Assembly (NCBI GenBank): GCA_008711295.1
Contig: VUYV01000019.1
Span: forward strand, 7,071,882-7,135,881
DNA length: 64,000 nucleotides
Reading direction: 5' to 3'
Source of the DNA: Anarhynchus alexandrinus
Taxonomy: Eukaryota > Chordata > Aves > Charadriiformes > Charadriidae
The notes under the pieces were generated by a model. The model saw only the letters and a program-made list of their open reading frames with translations. It did not search any database and was not told the origin of the DNA. The position numbers and the translations under genes are program-made. Below, in pieces: positions 38,901-51,737 of the stretch (its first letter is position 1; every line of letters starts with the position of its first letter).

Positions 38901-39917
38901 GTACCAGCTGCCTTCACAAGCATTTGTAAGGACATTCAATGTGTTACCATGTCCGAACATCATGAGTTTCCTGGCACAGGTCTTTCACGGGGGATTCAAG
39001 CTGCTAAAAATAGCATGGTAGTATTTCAATTAAAACCCCCTCACAAACATTACACTAGTATCAGTGACATTCTTAATAATGAGAAAATGTGGCAGCAACA
39101 TAATTCTGCAGGTCATTCAGACCTGTTTATATATGAAAACATTTGATTATTACACTGAGTGAATTGAATTCCATGGCATTACACATAGCATCAGAATTCT
39201 ATATACCCACTATATGCAAGACATTATTAGACTAGAGATGGCTATTCTGCTTCTTCCTCCTCCTTCCCTCTCATTGACACAGTAAATCCAATGTGAGTTA
39301 TCACTACTATCTCTGTCTCCCAAGCGATTAATTTGTCATCATTCTACAATCTCTAGTTCTAATTTATACTTAATGAAAAGAAAGTGTTAGAACCCACATG
39401 CACATCTGAGTAAATACAATGACAGGTAGCACACTTGATTGTGATACTTGTGTGACAGTGAATATATATATTAATTGAACTAGGTTCATGCAACAGAGAA
39501 AATTGTTACAATCGCACAAAGGCAGCTAATGGTTCGCTTCAAAAACAACTTGGGAACTCCAATCTCATATTAATATAATTTTCTGAATGATAAATAAAAT
39601 ATTTATAATACTACAGATTAAAATAAATTGAATTGTGTTTCCAAGCTGGTGTCTCAGTTTAATTTTTTATTGGCCTTCTCTTTCAAGCTCCTTTATGACA
39701 TTTTCTTTCCATAATGCAACTAGGACATGTATATATTTAAACTGTATTCCCATCTTGAGATATTTGTTATTTCACTTATGCAGAAATGACAAGATTTATC
39801 CGTAGGTTATGAGTAAAAATGTATATTTATCTTCGTTTTAAACGGATCTCTTCTGAATCTCAAGTACTGATATTGTTGCCTTCACTACAACTGGGGTTTT
39901 GGAATGGTAACTCTGCA
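32927..39917. other. Non-coding, no recognised feature
   Basis: Seven kilobases without a recognisable exon or transposon body. A short motif of an old amniote repeat is listed at 35480-35515. A somewhat GC-richer patch lies around 38260-38400 (open frame 38163-38369, 68 codons), without homology that I can see. A weak MIR-like word (TCATCTCCATTCTACAAAT) near 37930 is too short to call. Confidence 0.75.
35480..35515. repeat. Possible ancient dispersed repeat motif
   Basis: TTCCAATGAAGTCAATAGGA resembles the CCATTGAAGTCAATGGGAGC word that is widespread in turtle and other amniote genomes as part of old repeats. Only about 30 bp match, so this is tentative. Confidence 0.35.
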
Positions 39918-39993
39918 GGTTGGTTTTGGTTGGTTGGTTGGTTTGGGGTTTTTTGAGGTTTGTTTTAATTTGTGTTTTTTTGTTTTAATGGTT
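39918..39993 (+). repeat. GGTT-rich low-complexity tract
   Basis: Five GGTT-like units and GGGG are followed by runs of T with isolated G. The first 32 bases contain at least five GG doublets with loops of 2-4 T, a pattern able to form a two-layer G-quadruplex. The reverse complement has the same AACC/AAAAC texture as 3364-3432. Confidence 0.88.
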
Positions 39994-42708
39994 TAAAGCC
40001 AGATTAGGGCAACATGTGATCCAGTCAGCCTTCCTCCAAGGAATGTTCTTAAATCTGAAGGCTTGAGTACAAGATGTGAAATGCAAAGCTCCCCTTGCGT
40101 CTTCTCATCATCTTCAACTTCCTTGTTAAAAATTTATCAAACCTACCAGTTATGAATATCAAGCACTATCAAAATGCATGAGATTAAAACATCAAGGTTC
40201 ATAGCTTTAAGAAACTGTCAGCCCGAGAAACTGGATTTCTTTTTCCTGAATAACATGTGAATTTTCCATTATGCTACACTATTTTTTACCTGAGAAGAAT
40301 ACAAAACAGACATTCAGGGTCTACAGCCCCATACAGGAACGTGTATCACAAAATAGCCCACAGAGGCTTCTATAACAAAAATCTAGGCTTCTTTTTTATT
40401 TTCTACACTAACTGTGTAGGCTTTTAGCAGCCTATGTAGCTGTTACCTTTTCTGCCAGGCTGAAGGCTTTTTCCTTGAGGCCCTAGCTGAAAGATGTTTT
40501 TAATTCACATAGCCTACTGCTAGTCTCATTACAACTAAAGGAATGCCTCAGTGACATATAGAGATAGTTCTAACTTAAAGCTTGCATGTAAGAGAAAATT
40601 TCTAATGTAAAATTTTTAATATATTTTTTAATATATATGTATATGTATATACTGAGTGTGAAAGATACAGATGTGTATATATACATATTATATACACCTA
40701 ATGTTTACCAATCTATACTACGTATTTTTTTAAGAGACAATTCTAAAAGGTATTTAGGCATTGCTTCATACAGTATTACGACACACCTAATTTTAGTCTC
40801 GGTTTCAACAGTGACGTACACTTAGTTTCCCTTGAAAATACTTACCAAGTAAATAGTACATCCAGATTACACCCTGGAGCTAAAAATACCAAAACTAGCC
40901 ATTATTTGTTTGGATATACCACAGATACTTGCAAAGATGCTCTCTTAGATACTGGAGAGCAATATAGCTGTGTTAGCTATACTGTTGTACTGACAAAGCT
41001 ATTCTGAAAACCAACAGTTTGTTCAATGTAATTGCAAGGACCTCTGCGCTAGGTTATACTGTACAAACCAAATGTGTCTCAAATCACTTTGAAAATTAAA
41101 TTAAAGCTGTCTGAATTATTTAGGCCTTACCCTTTTGAGTGGAGAAATGCCACAATACCATGAAATGTACAGGCTGAAGCCCTAACTTCCATTAGGAACC
41201 AATTTCTCTAGCAGATATGAAATTCAAATATGCAGCCATTAAAGGAATAAAGGTTGTAACATTACGAGGTTTCACAATATAACAACAACAATATGGTAAA
41301 TGACAAGATAATATTTTCATGTTATTTCTAACTTCTGTAACAGCTCAGGAATTCATGTATTTTTTCAGTGTAAATAGGTAACAGCTCAAAAACGCAGCAA
41401 TTATTTAAAATTCGAAGGATGAACAAAGGTCTCCCTTTCATTAAGGGGCGAGAAAGTGGGCTTACAAGTTAAATAATGTTAATGCTTTTAACTATGAGAA
41501 TATAATGCTGTAGTAGTCCAGAGTTCATTTTTGGTATACCCCTTGCATCTTATGAATGAAATAACCTTGCCACAAATACAGTTGAAAGGGGAATAGATTT
41601 TTTGCATTAAGTTAGAAGTCTTTGCAGAAACATTAGACAAATGTTTTGCATAGTCAGATCACATTGTTACAACAATCACAAACAAACAGTTCAAGAAACA
41701 TGTTAAGTTAAGAGAAAAACAACAAAAAAGAGAAAAGCAAAAAAATCAAAATGACAGTAGCCGCTAACATTCTGTAGCTACTTCTGTAAGGCTGCTGCAA
41801 ACACCAGCAAGAGTAAAGGAAGGACTCTATAGTTCTCAAGAAACGCCCTAAAGCTAGTGACTACAGTGCATCTTATACCATGAATTCTCTAATATTTTTC
41901 AAATCATAACCCATATAAACGACAGTTTACTCTTGTCCTCTTGTACTCTTTCAGTTATACATAATTACAAGCAGCATTGCTTTAAAATTCTAGGGAAGTG
42001 ATGCAATTATTTTAGGTTTTTTTTAAGAATTAAAATTGAGTGACACAAAGAACTCCTCAAACCAACCCCTTCCCTTCCCACCCTAAACTCCTCTAAACTT
42101 CAGTCTAATGACTTTTCCTATTTATTACATTTAAATTTGCAAGGCACTTATTATGTGATACATGATCTTAGTCTCACTTTCAGGAAGATGCAAGCTTCAA
42201 GTTCCCATTCATTTTTAAAAACTAAAATACAGCCATTTAAATTACCTTGGGACTCCCTCTTTTTTCACTTAATGTGTTTAACAGACTTACTTATGGTTTT
42301 AAATATTATTTTGACCTTTCCATGTCTGAAAATGCCTATGGAATGGACACTAATGCTAATGATAAGAAATGCCATAAACCACATTAATAAAGAAAATAAA
42401 TCTTTAGGACACCTCCTTAATTTATATGAGCCTTGCAGTCAGAGCAAGCTTCAAATCCAATCTTAAATTTTTATGAGAAATGCCAGCCATGTTTAGGTTC
42501 CTGGTATTTCTGCGAGGTGCCCAGATGATGACCTTTGAACAGATTTATTTCTGAACTACGATAAATTGCATTGCTGAAAGATTACAGTATTAAGCAATTA
42601 CTACTAGCCATCTCTGATGTTTTTATGTTGGATATTTCCAAACACACACGCAAATTCCTGGAACCAGTTCACGGGAATACTGCAAGGCGATTGGCTTGCA
42701 TTTCCGTA
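39994..42708. other. Non-coding; AT and A-rich simple repeats
   Basis: No exon or transposon recognised. Contains the TA/TATG microsatellite listed at 40619-40697 and an A-rich stretch at 41711-41751 (A runs broken by single C or G). Confidence 0.78.
40619..40697. repeat. Imperfect TA / TATG microsatellite
   Basis: ATATATTTTTTAATATATATG, TATATGTATATAC and TGTATATATACATATTATAT blocks, interrupted by about 25 mixed bases. The 62-codon open frame beginning at 40637 is an artefact of this repeat. Confidence 0.85.
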
Positions 42709-42779
42709 ATTCCATAATTGTGTCTGATAATGATTCCATAATCATGTCTTCCATGATTCCATAATCATGTCTGATAACG
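42709..42779 (+). repeat. Three-unit minisatellite, 23-24 bp period
   Basis: Three consecutive units start with ATTCCATAAT: 42709-42732, 42733-42755 and 42756-42779. Units 1 and 3 share the ending GTCTGATAA(T/C)G, while unit 2 ends GTCTTCCATG. Units 2 and 3 share the CATAATCATGTCT core that unit 1 has as CATAATTGTGTCT. Copies therefore differ by a few substitutions and a 1-bp length change. Confidence 0.93.
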
Positions 42780-45700
42780 CCAGGAGTATGCAATTAACTA
42801 AATGACACAGAAAAATGTATTTTACCCCAGTACTTGCAATAGGGAATTCATAAGTGCCTTCCTTTGCCAAATAAGCTGAAGAGTGTTTCAACCCACCCCA
42901 TCCCTGCCGTGAACACAGGCTTCTACTCTCCAGCTTTGAAATAATGACTGCAATTTAACGGAGAGTTCTTAGACGTCTCTAAAGTATAAGAAATCCATGT
43001 ACGTATAACAGATCATTCAGGTAGCTGGTTGTTTGAACATAACACTTCTTCCCTACTAAGGTCAGCTATTGTCTGCTCCGGGCCTGGTCTGCCACCTGAA
43101 TGAATATTAAAATAAGACACGAAATAAAGTTTCCAACCAGCCTGCTTCTGCTCTAGGAGAATTTAATTCCATTGATGAAGTTAACAGTTAATAAAGTTAA
43201 TAGAACTTTAAAGTTTAAAGCACTGATACGAAGTCTTACCCTCAGGAAAATGGAAGCCTACGTCACTGAAGCCATGTGATCTCTTACAGTTTTTCTAGTG
43301 TGCACTTAGGGAGTTTTATTGATGAGCTCTGGCAGCAGACAGACATATTTCTGTTTAAACAGCTGCGGTTAACCCTCTCCAGGCTATGTTCATTGTTCAG
43401 ATCTGTTCTAGCACATCTGTCCAAAGCCAAAGCAAACCTAAACACCATATCCATTGTGGTTGTACAGTATTTTTTAACTGATGTAAGGTATTAAGCGAAC
43501 ACAGAAAGATGCTCAGACACCGAAGAGCTATACTCTGGCTAAATAACAATAGTAAAATAATATGAATGTAGGAATGCCTATAGTAGCTGTGTAATGCTCA
43601 CAGACTTAAAAAAGTAGAAGGTAAGTATTGTATCCTGACAAATGCTCTCATATCACACAAACGGGTAACGGAATTGGTCTGGGGCTTCATTTCACCCATT
43701 ATTCTTTTCTCATGTCATAGATGTGAATTATGGGGGTGAGAAAGAACTGTGCCATTACTGCAAGTTCAAGTCACCATCACTATTAAAGAAACTGTCCAAA
43801 TTTTTGTGCAGTGTTATTGCATAAAAAAGCCAGGTTGGTTTTTGACTATTATAATACTAATACAAGGTCCGCCAAGTGAAGTTTGAAAAGAAAGAACCAA
43901 TGATCATGTATTTTACCATTTTAGTTTGGTATTACCAGCAATGCTTGAGTTGCTTTCAGCAGAGAAACACTAAAAACCCACCATCATCTGAAGAGATCCT
44001 CCAGGCTCTTCAGTTCGCTTATATTCTGACCCAGAACATCCCGCAAATTAAACACTATGCTATGAGATGCCTGCACACTGCATCGTGTACCAGAATAACA
44101 TGTGGTACAGACTGGTGACAGTATGTGATGTCTTGTGCAGACGTGCAGGGACAGACCAGCAGGAACAGATTCCAGCGGAACAGCACGCCACCAAGGCCTC
44201 TCTCCCACCAGGCGTGTTATGCATCAGGGATCAGATGCAGCACTACCAATTCATGAAAAGGAGGTGCTGGAGTCGACTAATCTGAAGCTGAAGGGCTGCT
44301 GCAAAGGCAGTCCTGCCCTAGAAAGGATTATATTTGTCAACCTTGTGTTTCAGACAGGTAAAAATACGTTTTAAAAAGAAGGAATTTCTAGTGCGGTCAC
44401 TTGAAACAGCTTCTACTGGTCAACATGGGTGAGAACAAGAAAAACAAATGCTTGTACGCGACTATTATTCTACATCACAAAAACTTCCAACTGACAAAGT
44501 GATTTTTCAATGGCTATTAAGCAACTTCCCAGCTTTCAGTTGGGCATCTAACATTTTTATTTCTGAAAATCTCTCCATAACGTATGCATAATCCAATATT
44601 CTGGTGAACAAAGCATTTTTAAATAGCACATTCTTTAAAAGTCTGATCAGCTACTGAAAGCTCAAAAGGAAAGATTCTCAAGATAATGTCTCCCTTAACA
44701 CAGTCTAGTTCCCTTAAGGTTCCACGAAGACCTATGTCAAATAAAAGGAAGATTTATTAGGACATACTTCAGCATCTCACCTCCCTGCTAGTACCTCTCT
44801 CAAACAAAAACAGAGACAATGTATTTCTTGGATTACTTAAATTTGTTTGTAATGTACACTAAATCAAAGAACATTCTTGGAATTTAGCTTTATCTTTAGA
44901 AGCTGCTCTTCAAACTTTTCAGATCCAGCAGTGTAATGCACATTTTGACTTTATAAGCAATTTTCTTACATATCTACTTCTGCAGTTTATGTGCCACCTG
45001 TAGCTGTTTTATGAATGCCAGTGGGCTTTAAATATCTACCGCATTCCCTTTAGTTCCCTTCCTCTCCTTCATTAAACACTTTCTTGACACTTTTTAGGAC
45101 CTATACTGCACTCACATAAAGAGTATTTATGAATAAACATGTTAGATGAGCTCCTATTTACCCAGTCTAACATCAAAATGCAGCAGTGGTTAATAACTTT
45201 AGTTTTAAAGCGGGGTGAGAATTCCCTATGGAATATGCATTGTGTAATATTTGACACAAACCTAACATTCCTGCTTGATTTATAAATGTATTCTCTGAAG
45301 AGTACAAGATAAAAATACAAAATCTTGCAATATAACCTCATGAATTGTTGAAATTAGCATCAATGTGTTCCTGTGCGCGATGAGCTGTGTCAACCTCTTG
45401 GCTGTTTACAAATACCACGCAATCACAGCTATGTACATTTGTATTAAATTCATTTATCAACCCTGTTGCTCTTCTGCTTTGTTCAAAACCCATTGCTATG
45501 TGACTAGAGTAGGCTCTCACTGAGTCTATATTTTTCCGTCTGTAAAATCCGTAATATACAGATTAAGTCATTTTTAATTACAAACTAATAACAAACTAAT
45601 GGTATAATTTATGCATTAATCTAATTTGTCATTTGAATGCTGTACAAAATAACAGTAGCTGCCAAGCAAGACATCCTAGAAAATTGTTGTAATACATATT

Positions 45701-46053
45701 TAGATAACTGAAACCTCACTGTACTATTCCAAATTAAGAATTTATACGGAATACAGAGCAAATGACAACAGCACAGTAACCACGGTAGCATACAACTCAG
45801 TGAATGTGAATTGCAGACTTTTGGTAAAAATATTTTAAGATTCGATTAACTTTCCTCTACTTTTCCAACATGTATCTTCCTCACATATTTCAAATCACTC
45901 TCAGGCTCCATCTTCCAAGCTGCGAGAGATACACAGAGCTAGTGGTAAACTTCATACCAGCAAGAGACAACCCCATCCTGCCAAGACTCAAAATGAGGGG
46001 TGATAAAGCACCAGCTATGTCAGAAATCTTAAACTGATGTTGGATTAATTTTA
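42780..46053. other. Non-coding; GC-richer island without identity
   Basis: Mostly AT-rich unassigned DNA. The part near 43980-44340 stands out: 96 of 180 bases are G or C at 44101-44280, against 129 of 360 in the lines sampled across the window, and five CpG lie in those 180 bases. Overlapping open frames of 72-80 codons occur there on both strands (43876-44118, 44067-44285 and 44135-44374 plus; 43984-44208 minus), but none is recognisable. See findings. Confidence 0.7.
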
Positions 46054-46757
46054 AGTAGAATGGATTGAGAGCAGCCCTGAGGGGAAGGACTTGGGGGCGA
46101 TGAGAAGCTCAACATGAGCCGGCAATGTGCACTCGCAACCCAGAAAGCCAACCGCATCCTGGGCTGCATGAAAAGAAGTGTGGCCAGCAGGGCAAGGGAG
46201 GGGATTCTGCCCCTCTACTCCTCTGGTGAGACCCCACCTAGAGTACTGCGTCCAGCTCTGGAGCCTCCAACGTAAGAAGGTCATGGACCTGTTGGAGTGA
46301 GTCCAGAGGAGGTCATGAAGATGATCAGAGGTCTGGAGAACCTCTCCTATGAAGACAGGCTGAGAGAGTTGGGGCTGTTCAGCCAGGAGAAGAGAAGGCT
46401 CCTGGGAGACCTTACAGCCACTTCCAGTCCCTCTAAAGTGGCCTACAGGCAAGATGGGGAGGGACACTTTATCAGGGAGTGTAGTGATAGGACGAAGGGT
46501 AATGGTTTTAAACTGAGAGGAGATTTAGATTAGATATGAGGAAGAAATTCTTTACTGTGAGGGCGGCAAGACACTGGCCCAGGTTGCCCAGAGAAGCTGT
46601 GGCTGCCGCATCCCTGGAGGTGTTCAAGGCCAGGTTGGACGGGACTTGGAGCAACCTGGGCTGGTGGGAGGTGTCCCTGCCCATGGCAGGGGGGTTGGAA
46701 CTAGATGATCTTTAAGGTCCCTTCCAACTCTAACCATTCCAAGATTCTATGATTCTT
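46054..46757 (+). mobile_element. CR1 LINE, 5'-truncated
   Basis: A plus-strand CR1 copy starting in the late ORF2 region (GATTGAGAGCAGCCCTGAGG, then GATGAGAAGCTCAACATGAG) and running to the 3' terminus AGATTCTATGATTCTT. The UTR reads GTGTCCCTGCCCATGGCAGG, then GATGATCTTTAAGGTCCCTT. It is nearly complete for a CR1 of this truncation class. ORF2 is dead: a 2-bp deletion lies in the LYSALV region near 46219, and a TGA interrupts the LLE-VQRR motif (46296-46298), where most copies have CGA. It belongs to a different subfamily from the 10975 copy, as judged by the 3' end. Confidence 0.95.
46297..46533 (+). pseudogene. CR1 ORF2 C-terminal remnant
   Basis: The open piece of CR1 ORF2 left after the TGA at 46296-46298. 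The peptide shows EEVMKMIRGLENLSYEDRLR, LGLFSQEKRRLLGDLTA and [15 protein letters not shown], which are the usual CR1 blocks at the end of ORF2. The frame then leaves the CR1 frame before the C-terminal [12 protein letters not shown] part, which is present at the DNA level as CCCAGAGAAGCTGTGGCTG. Non-functional. Confidence 0.88.
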
Positions 46758-49700
46758 TAGCATATACAAAATTTTATACAGCCTCAGTTGTTAGATATAG
46801 CATTTAGATGTAAATTATGTATAATAAGAAAAATGACCTAACTGCTCTTTTGTGGGGGTTAGACGTATGTTTGGGCATAAAATGAGAATGAGACGAGATT
46901 CATGGGGAGTTGTGAAGCCAAAAGCATGAAAAGCAGCACTTCTAAGTGCAAAATAAAGTCTGAAAATGCCTTTTTATGACACTACATAAAGTTGCGTTAA
47001 AAATAAATTTTGGAAAATACTAGAAAGTTGTGCATTCTCAAGCAGAAAGCTGCAACTATTTGTCCAACTGAATGTGTGGTTCATCAGTAAAAAAGCACTG
47101 AAATCCTTTTCGTAAGACAGCATTCTGATACCACCTCCTAAGCTCAGAATATTTGTATTTTCCAAGACCTTTGGTTAATTGCTTCCAAGCATGAACGTAC
47201 TCTCTGCCTTCTACAAAATGGTAAACCCTTATATAAAGTAGTAATTTGAGTCATTTTTAACCATCGGTCTTTACTTTGTTTTGTGGATCTTTTAGTATAT
47301 TGGTATTGTTTACTGTCATGTTACATAGCTACTCAGAAGTCATAAAAAGTATGAAAAGTGACACAGGAAAGAATTTCAACATGGTCTCAGTAAAATAAAC
47401 CTCTTCAGATGCTCCACAGTGATGGAGAACAAAAGAAAAATTTAACCATCCTCTAAAGACATGCACAGGTAGCCATTTCACTGCTGTGTACATATTTGCT
47501 TAAGTTTAATACATCACAAATCGGCCTGAAGACTTTGATCCCATGCAGGCTATACAGATAAGTTTACTAAATATTGCTGAAACTGAAGCCTTTGACATCT
47601 AAAGATTTTTTAAGGCAATTTCTAAAGCTATGCTTGGCTTACCAAGCATCCGCCTATTGGAGAAGAAACTATGTAGGTATTGCTCTGCTTACTTGGCAAA
47701 ATAATGTAAGCTTCTCAGCTTCCATGGAAATTTGTCTTGGCTTTCTTTCATGAATTGAATTTTCCATGAGAAGGACTCATGAAATTACTCTTTGAGATTG
47801 TTCTGCTAAGTCCCTCATTTGCACGCACTTCCAGAAAAAAGTTTATCCTACAATTGAAGAGGTGTCACAGAAATAATCCAAATATAATTTAAAATTATGA
47901 GCAAAACTCTTGGATCCAAGAGAATTCTACACTGCATCCCCACTGTCATCATTAATCTGCACATTGTTCCAATCCGTTTTCTAAAACAATCCCTTTCCAG
48001 CTTCAGGTGACATTCAACTACTGCCCAGATCAAGAAGCTGAAGAGACGTAGCAATGCCACAGGTATCAGTAACTTGAACCTAATTGTGCTACTGTAAAGA
48101 CAAAAATACTGCTGAAGGAATGGGCAGGCTTAAAGCTGTTTGTTTGTACTCCTACTGCCCAATTTATCCTTGCATAAAATGAAAGCTAGGTAAAGGATAC
48201 CCAATAGGTAGGGAAGAGAATTCTGCCACCTTCCTTCACTGGGTTAATCCATGACAGATAGTGAATGATGTTTCCTTGTTGCTGTTGTTGCTTTTCAGAC
48301 TACAGCTGTCAAATGTATTTTATGCATCTGAAATGATCAAATTCGAAATTAAAGTGCATTTTTGTGAAAAGAATGTTCTGTTGTCTTGAAGGGTAAACCC
48401 CTGAAGCACACCTGAAAGAAGAAAACTGACCCCTTTAAGTTTAATACATACCTATGCTAAGAAAATAAACTAAAAAAAGTATAAGAATAATTGCTACAAA
48501 CATCATGATATACAATTTTGAGCAGTTTCCTGCATTCTTACATTTATAAATATGCTGGAATGAGAAAGGAATTGAACAAGATTTAGGTTTACAAATAACA
48601 GGAAATATTTCACTTCCTTATCCCAAAACTATAACAAGCGAAACACTTAAAAGAAAAAGAATTTAGTTGTATGTATGCATGTATTTACACATGGAAATTA
48701 AGATACGTATTATGTAGTCTTTATCTCCATTAACATGCAACATACACCTCAAAGAACACCCCAGGAACAAAGCATATCTTTTTCAGGAGGTTTGACTACT
48801 TATTTCACTCTGCAGTGATGCAGGAATAAGTTGATCAATGACATTGCTGAGTATCACAAAGCACTTGCCTGATTCAGTGTTCAGTCAAGTAAGTAGAAAT
48901 CAAAGAATGTTGTTAAGATGTTAATCAGACCTTTAGCTTTCACATTCAATGCCACAACTTTGTTCTGTAAATTCCTGGAAAATCTGAAGCTTTTGTTTTA
49001 GAGAAAAAACCTAAACCTTTCATGCTGGTTACAGATTACAGTATTTTTGAAAATGTATTCAATTACATAGCCAAAATATTTTCCGAGAAGTGTGTCTGGC
49101 CTGTGGAACTGGAAAAGCTTCGGCAGAGTGCAAAATTCAGTCTCCATCTCTAAATCATTAGCAGGGGGGGCTTCAGTATAAAAAACTACTATTTCTAAGG
49201 CAAAATAAGAAAATGAAAGGGGACCAGTGTACATGTTCATTTATAAAGGGGTGAAAATAAACATTACTGGAGTATTCCAGGAGCTACAAGGAAAAAGTGT
49301 GCTTTTGTTTACATTTCTCAATAAATATAGAAACATTTTTGTAACAACCTTTGTTATTTCAACAGATTTATGTTGTACCTTTTTGCTACAACCTTTGTCA
49401 TGAGAAGGCGGTATCGGAATTATTGTTCTTGATATTGTTGACCTTTTCAGTATTCAGTTATGTTTAGATTCACTGTCAGTTCCACCTCTTCTTCACAGGT
49501 TACTAAGGCTGTATCCAAAGAAAAATGCAAATTGCCAGCAAGTCAAATTACAGAACATTAGTAAGGTCAAAGCAGTACAGTTTATTATCATCTTTCACAG
49601 AATACATGAAACATTAACACTGTGTTACTTCATTCTCATGACAATAATTGTGAAGAGACCTTCCTGTGCAACTTACTCTCATTACAACCTTAAAATTACA

Positions 49701-50682
49701 TTGCGATTTGTAATCCTGTACTCCTCTTAGAATTTGTCTCTCTCTAAATATCTTGATTACTTCCAAATGCACTGAGCTGCACATGAAATGATTTCTGATA
49801 ACATACCTTATTTGTACTTCTGATTTTTATTAAAATTAATGGTAAGCAGAGGAAAGTACGTTAGCAGGAAGACTAGAAGACAGCATGCCGTTTCATGTGC
49901 AAATGCACAGAAACAGTGCGTGAACTCCATGGCTGAGCAAGACATCGGGCTAAAGGCCTCCTTTCATCCCACTCCATTTGAATTATTCTCTGATTATATC
50001 ATTCTGAAGATTAAAATACAAGCAATGTCTGAGAATGCCTACTGAAGGTACAGTGTATTGTAGAGGTAGAGAATGTTAAATAGTCATTAACAACTGCTCC
50101 TGGAGATGCAAGAATGGGCACACAGGAATCCTCTGAACTCAGTTAAGACAATAGAATTGTTTTATAGTTGCATTCTATCCAGCCGAAGACACTATTACAA
50201 GTACACTCGCAATGCAGATTCTATTCACCACCTGGACAGTGACTGACCACTCTGTTCAAGAAATACAACTCCACACAAGACAATTACCCGATGTAAATCA
50301 GCGCTCTCTATATAAATATATGTATAAAATACATGTATTTTTTAACTAACACTTGGTCCATCAATATCTATGCAACAAGTTTTCACATGAAAAGGGAGGA
50401 AAAGAGGATGATTTCCTAAAAGGAGATAAAAATCAGAAGTCAACAAAGAGGAAAATAGTAAGAGATAGTAACCCAACCAGAAATAAGAAGCAACAGCATC
50501 TTCCAACATACAGAGAAAAAAGCAAATTCTCTATTAAAAGGAAAGAAAACTATAGAAAATCATCTTCAATAACTGCCTGGAACTAATACACGATATTTAT
50601 TTTTTTTTTTCAGCTTCATCACACATTGGATATGAAAAAAAACCCCACCCATTTACACCACATTATAAGTCTAATTTTGAAT
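46758..50682. other. Non-coding, no recognised feature
   Basis: Unassigned AT-rich DNA. Open frames (up to 80 codons, 48998-49240 minus) give no recognisable peptides. Confidence 0.8.
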
Positions 50683-50775
50683 TCATAGAATCATAGAATG
50701 GTTTAGGTTGGAAAGGACCTTGAAGATCATCGAGTTCCAACCCCCCCGCCATAGGCAGGGACACCTCCCACTAGA
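50683..50775 (-). mobile_element. CR1 LINE 3' end, extremely short copy
   Basis: The plus strand reads TCATAGAATCATAGAATGG, then TTTAGGTTGGAAAGGACCTT, then CCATAGGCAGGGACACCTCC. This is the last ~93 bp of a CR1 in reverse. The octamer repeats at the 3' terminus are intact. The 63-codon open frame starting at 50708 runs through it by chance. Confidence 0.93.
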
Positions 50776-51685
50776 AATGCCTAGAATTCAAACACTGCAA
50801 ATATTAATCTCAGTTTCTAAATTAAAATTTCTACAGTCACAAGTCTCTGTAATTTCTCTAGAACATGACAAGGTACCACAAAAAAAGCTAGGTTCATAAC
50901 ATTACCCATTCATTCAGAACTTGGTAGTATGGAAATTCTCATTAGCTTAACTTAGGTATTCTTACATGAGTAGGAGTTTTTTTTAATATGAATTCCAGAT
51001 CTGGATAATTTCAGCATTTTGAGATATCACAGGTTTGGGGCAATGATAGAGATTGACAACAGAGACACTGCTTCTTTCATTACTATAAGAAAATGAACAC
51101 AACTAGCTAATATTTATTATATCTCACTCCTCATGCAATAAATACATGAACAATTTAAAAATGTGTTAAATGCCCTGTGCCAAAATAATAAATTACCTAA
51201 TTTGTAATATTAGACAAGCATGAGAATTACACTCAATGTTGTGAATAGCCCTGTGGCAAGACTTCTCATTGAAAAGCTTTCAGCATTACTGCAATAGGAG
51301 ACAAAGTTTTCTCTGCTGTTCCACACTGCAGCATAAACTGTGCAGCCCAAACTGTCTGTTTCTCATAAGTTAATATATTCTTCCAAAAGCTAGTTGGTTT
51401 CAGGTTTACCTAGTCTGACCTTTCAGATAGCAACAAACGGATTTTCAACTCAGCGCTAGGAAATTACATCCCATTAGCACCAACAGAAGTTGCACACTGA
51501 ACTCCCCATGCAATAGGGGACACTTTTGCTCGGAAAATAGTCACAGAAGCTTCTAAATTACATATTACATATGGAATACTCTCTCCTGAACAATAAAAAT
51601 ATCCTTCCTTTTTATTCAGAGCATCAGTGTTTGGTAGATATGGCAAAGCTGACTTGAAAGTAGAAGTGATGATAATTGAAAGCCA
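50776..51685. other. Non-coding, no recognised feature
   Basis: Unassigned sequence between two CR1 ends. No exon or repeat was recognised. Confidence 0.8.
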
Positions 51686-51737
51686 TTGGACTCAATGATC
51701 TTAAAGGTCCCTTCCAACCTAGATGATTCTATGATTT
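51686..51737 (+). mobile_element. CR1 LINE 3' end, extremely short copy
   Basis: TTGGACTCAATGATCTTAAA is followed by GGTCCCTTCCAACCTAGATG and ATTCTATGATT, the final ~50 bp of CR1 in sense orientation. The ORF2 part is absent. Confidence 0.9.

Noticed and set aside
46051..46467. 138-codon minus-strand open frame
   Set aside because: Antisense shadow of the plus-strand CR1 copy at 46054-46757.
49161..49179. AGCAGGGGGGG-CTTC as a second CTCF-like site
   Set aside because: The seven-G run puts the core out of register with the CTCF matrix.
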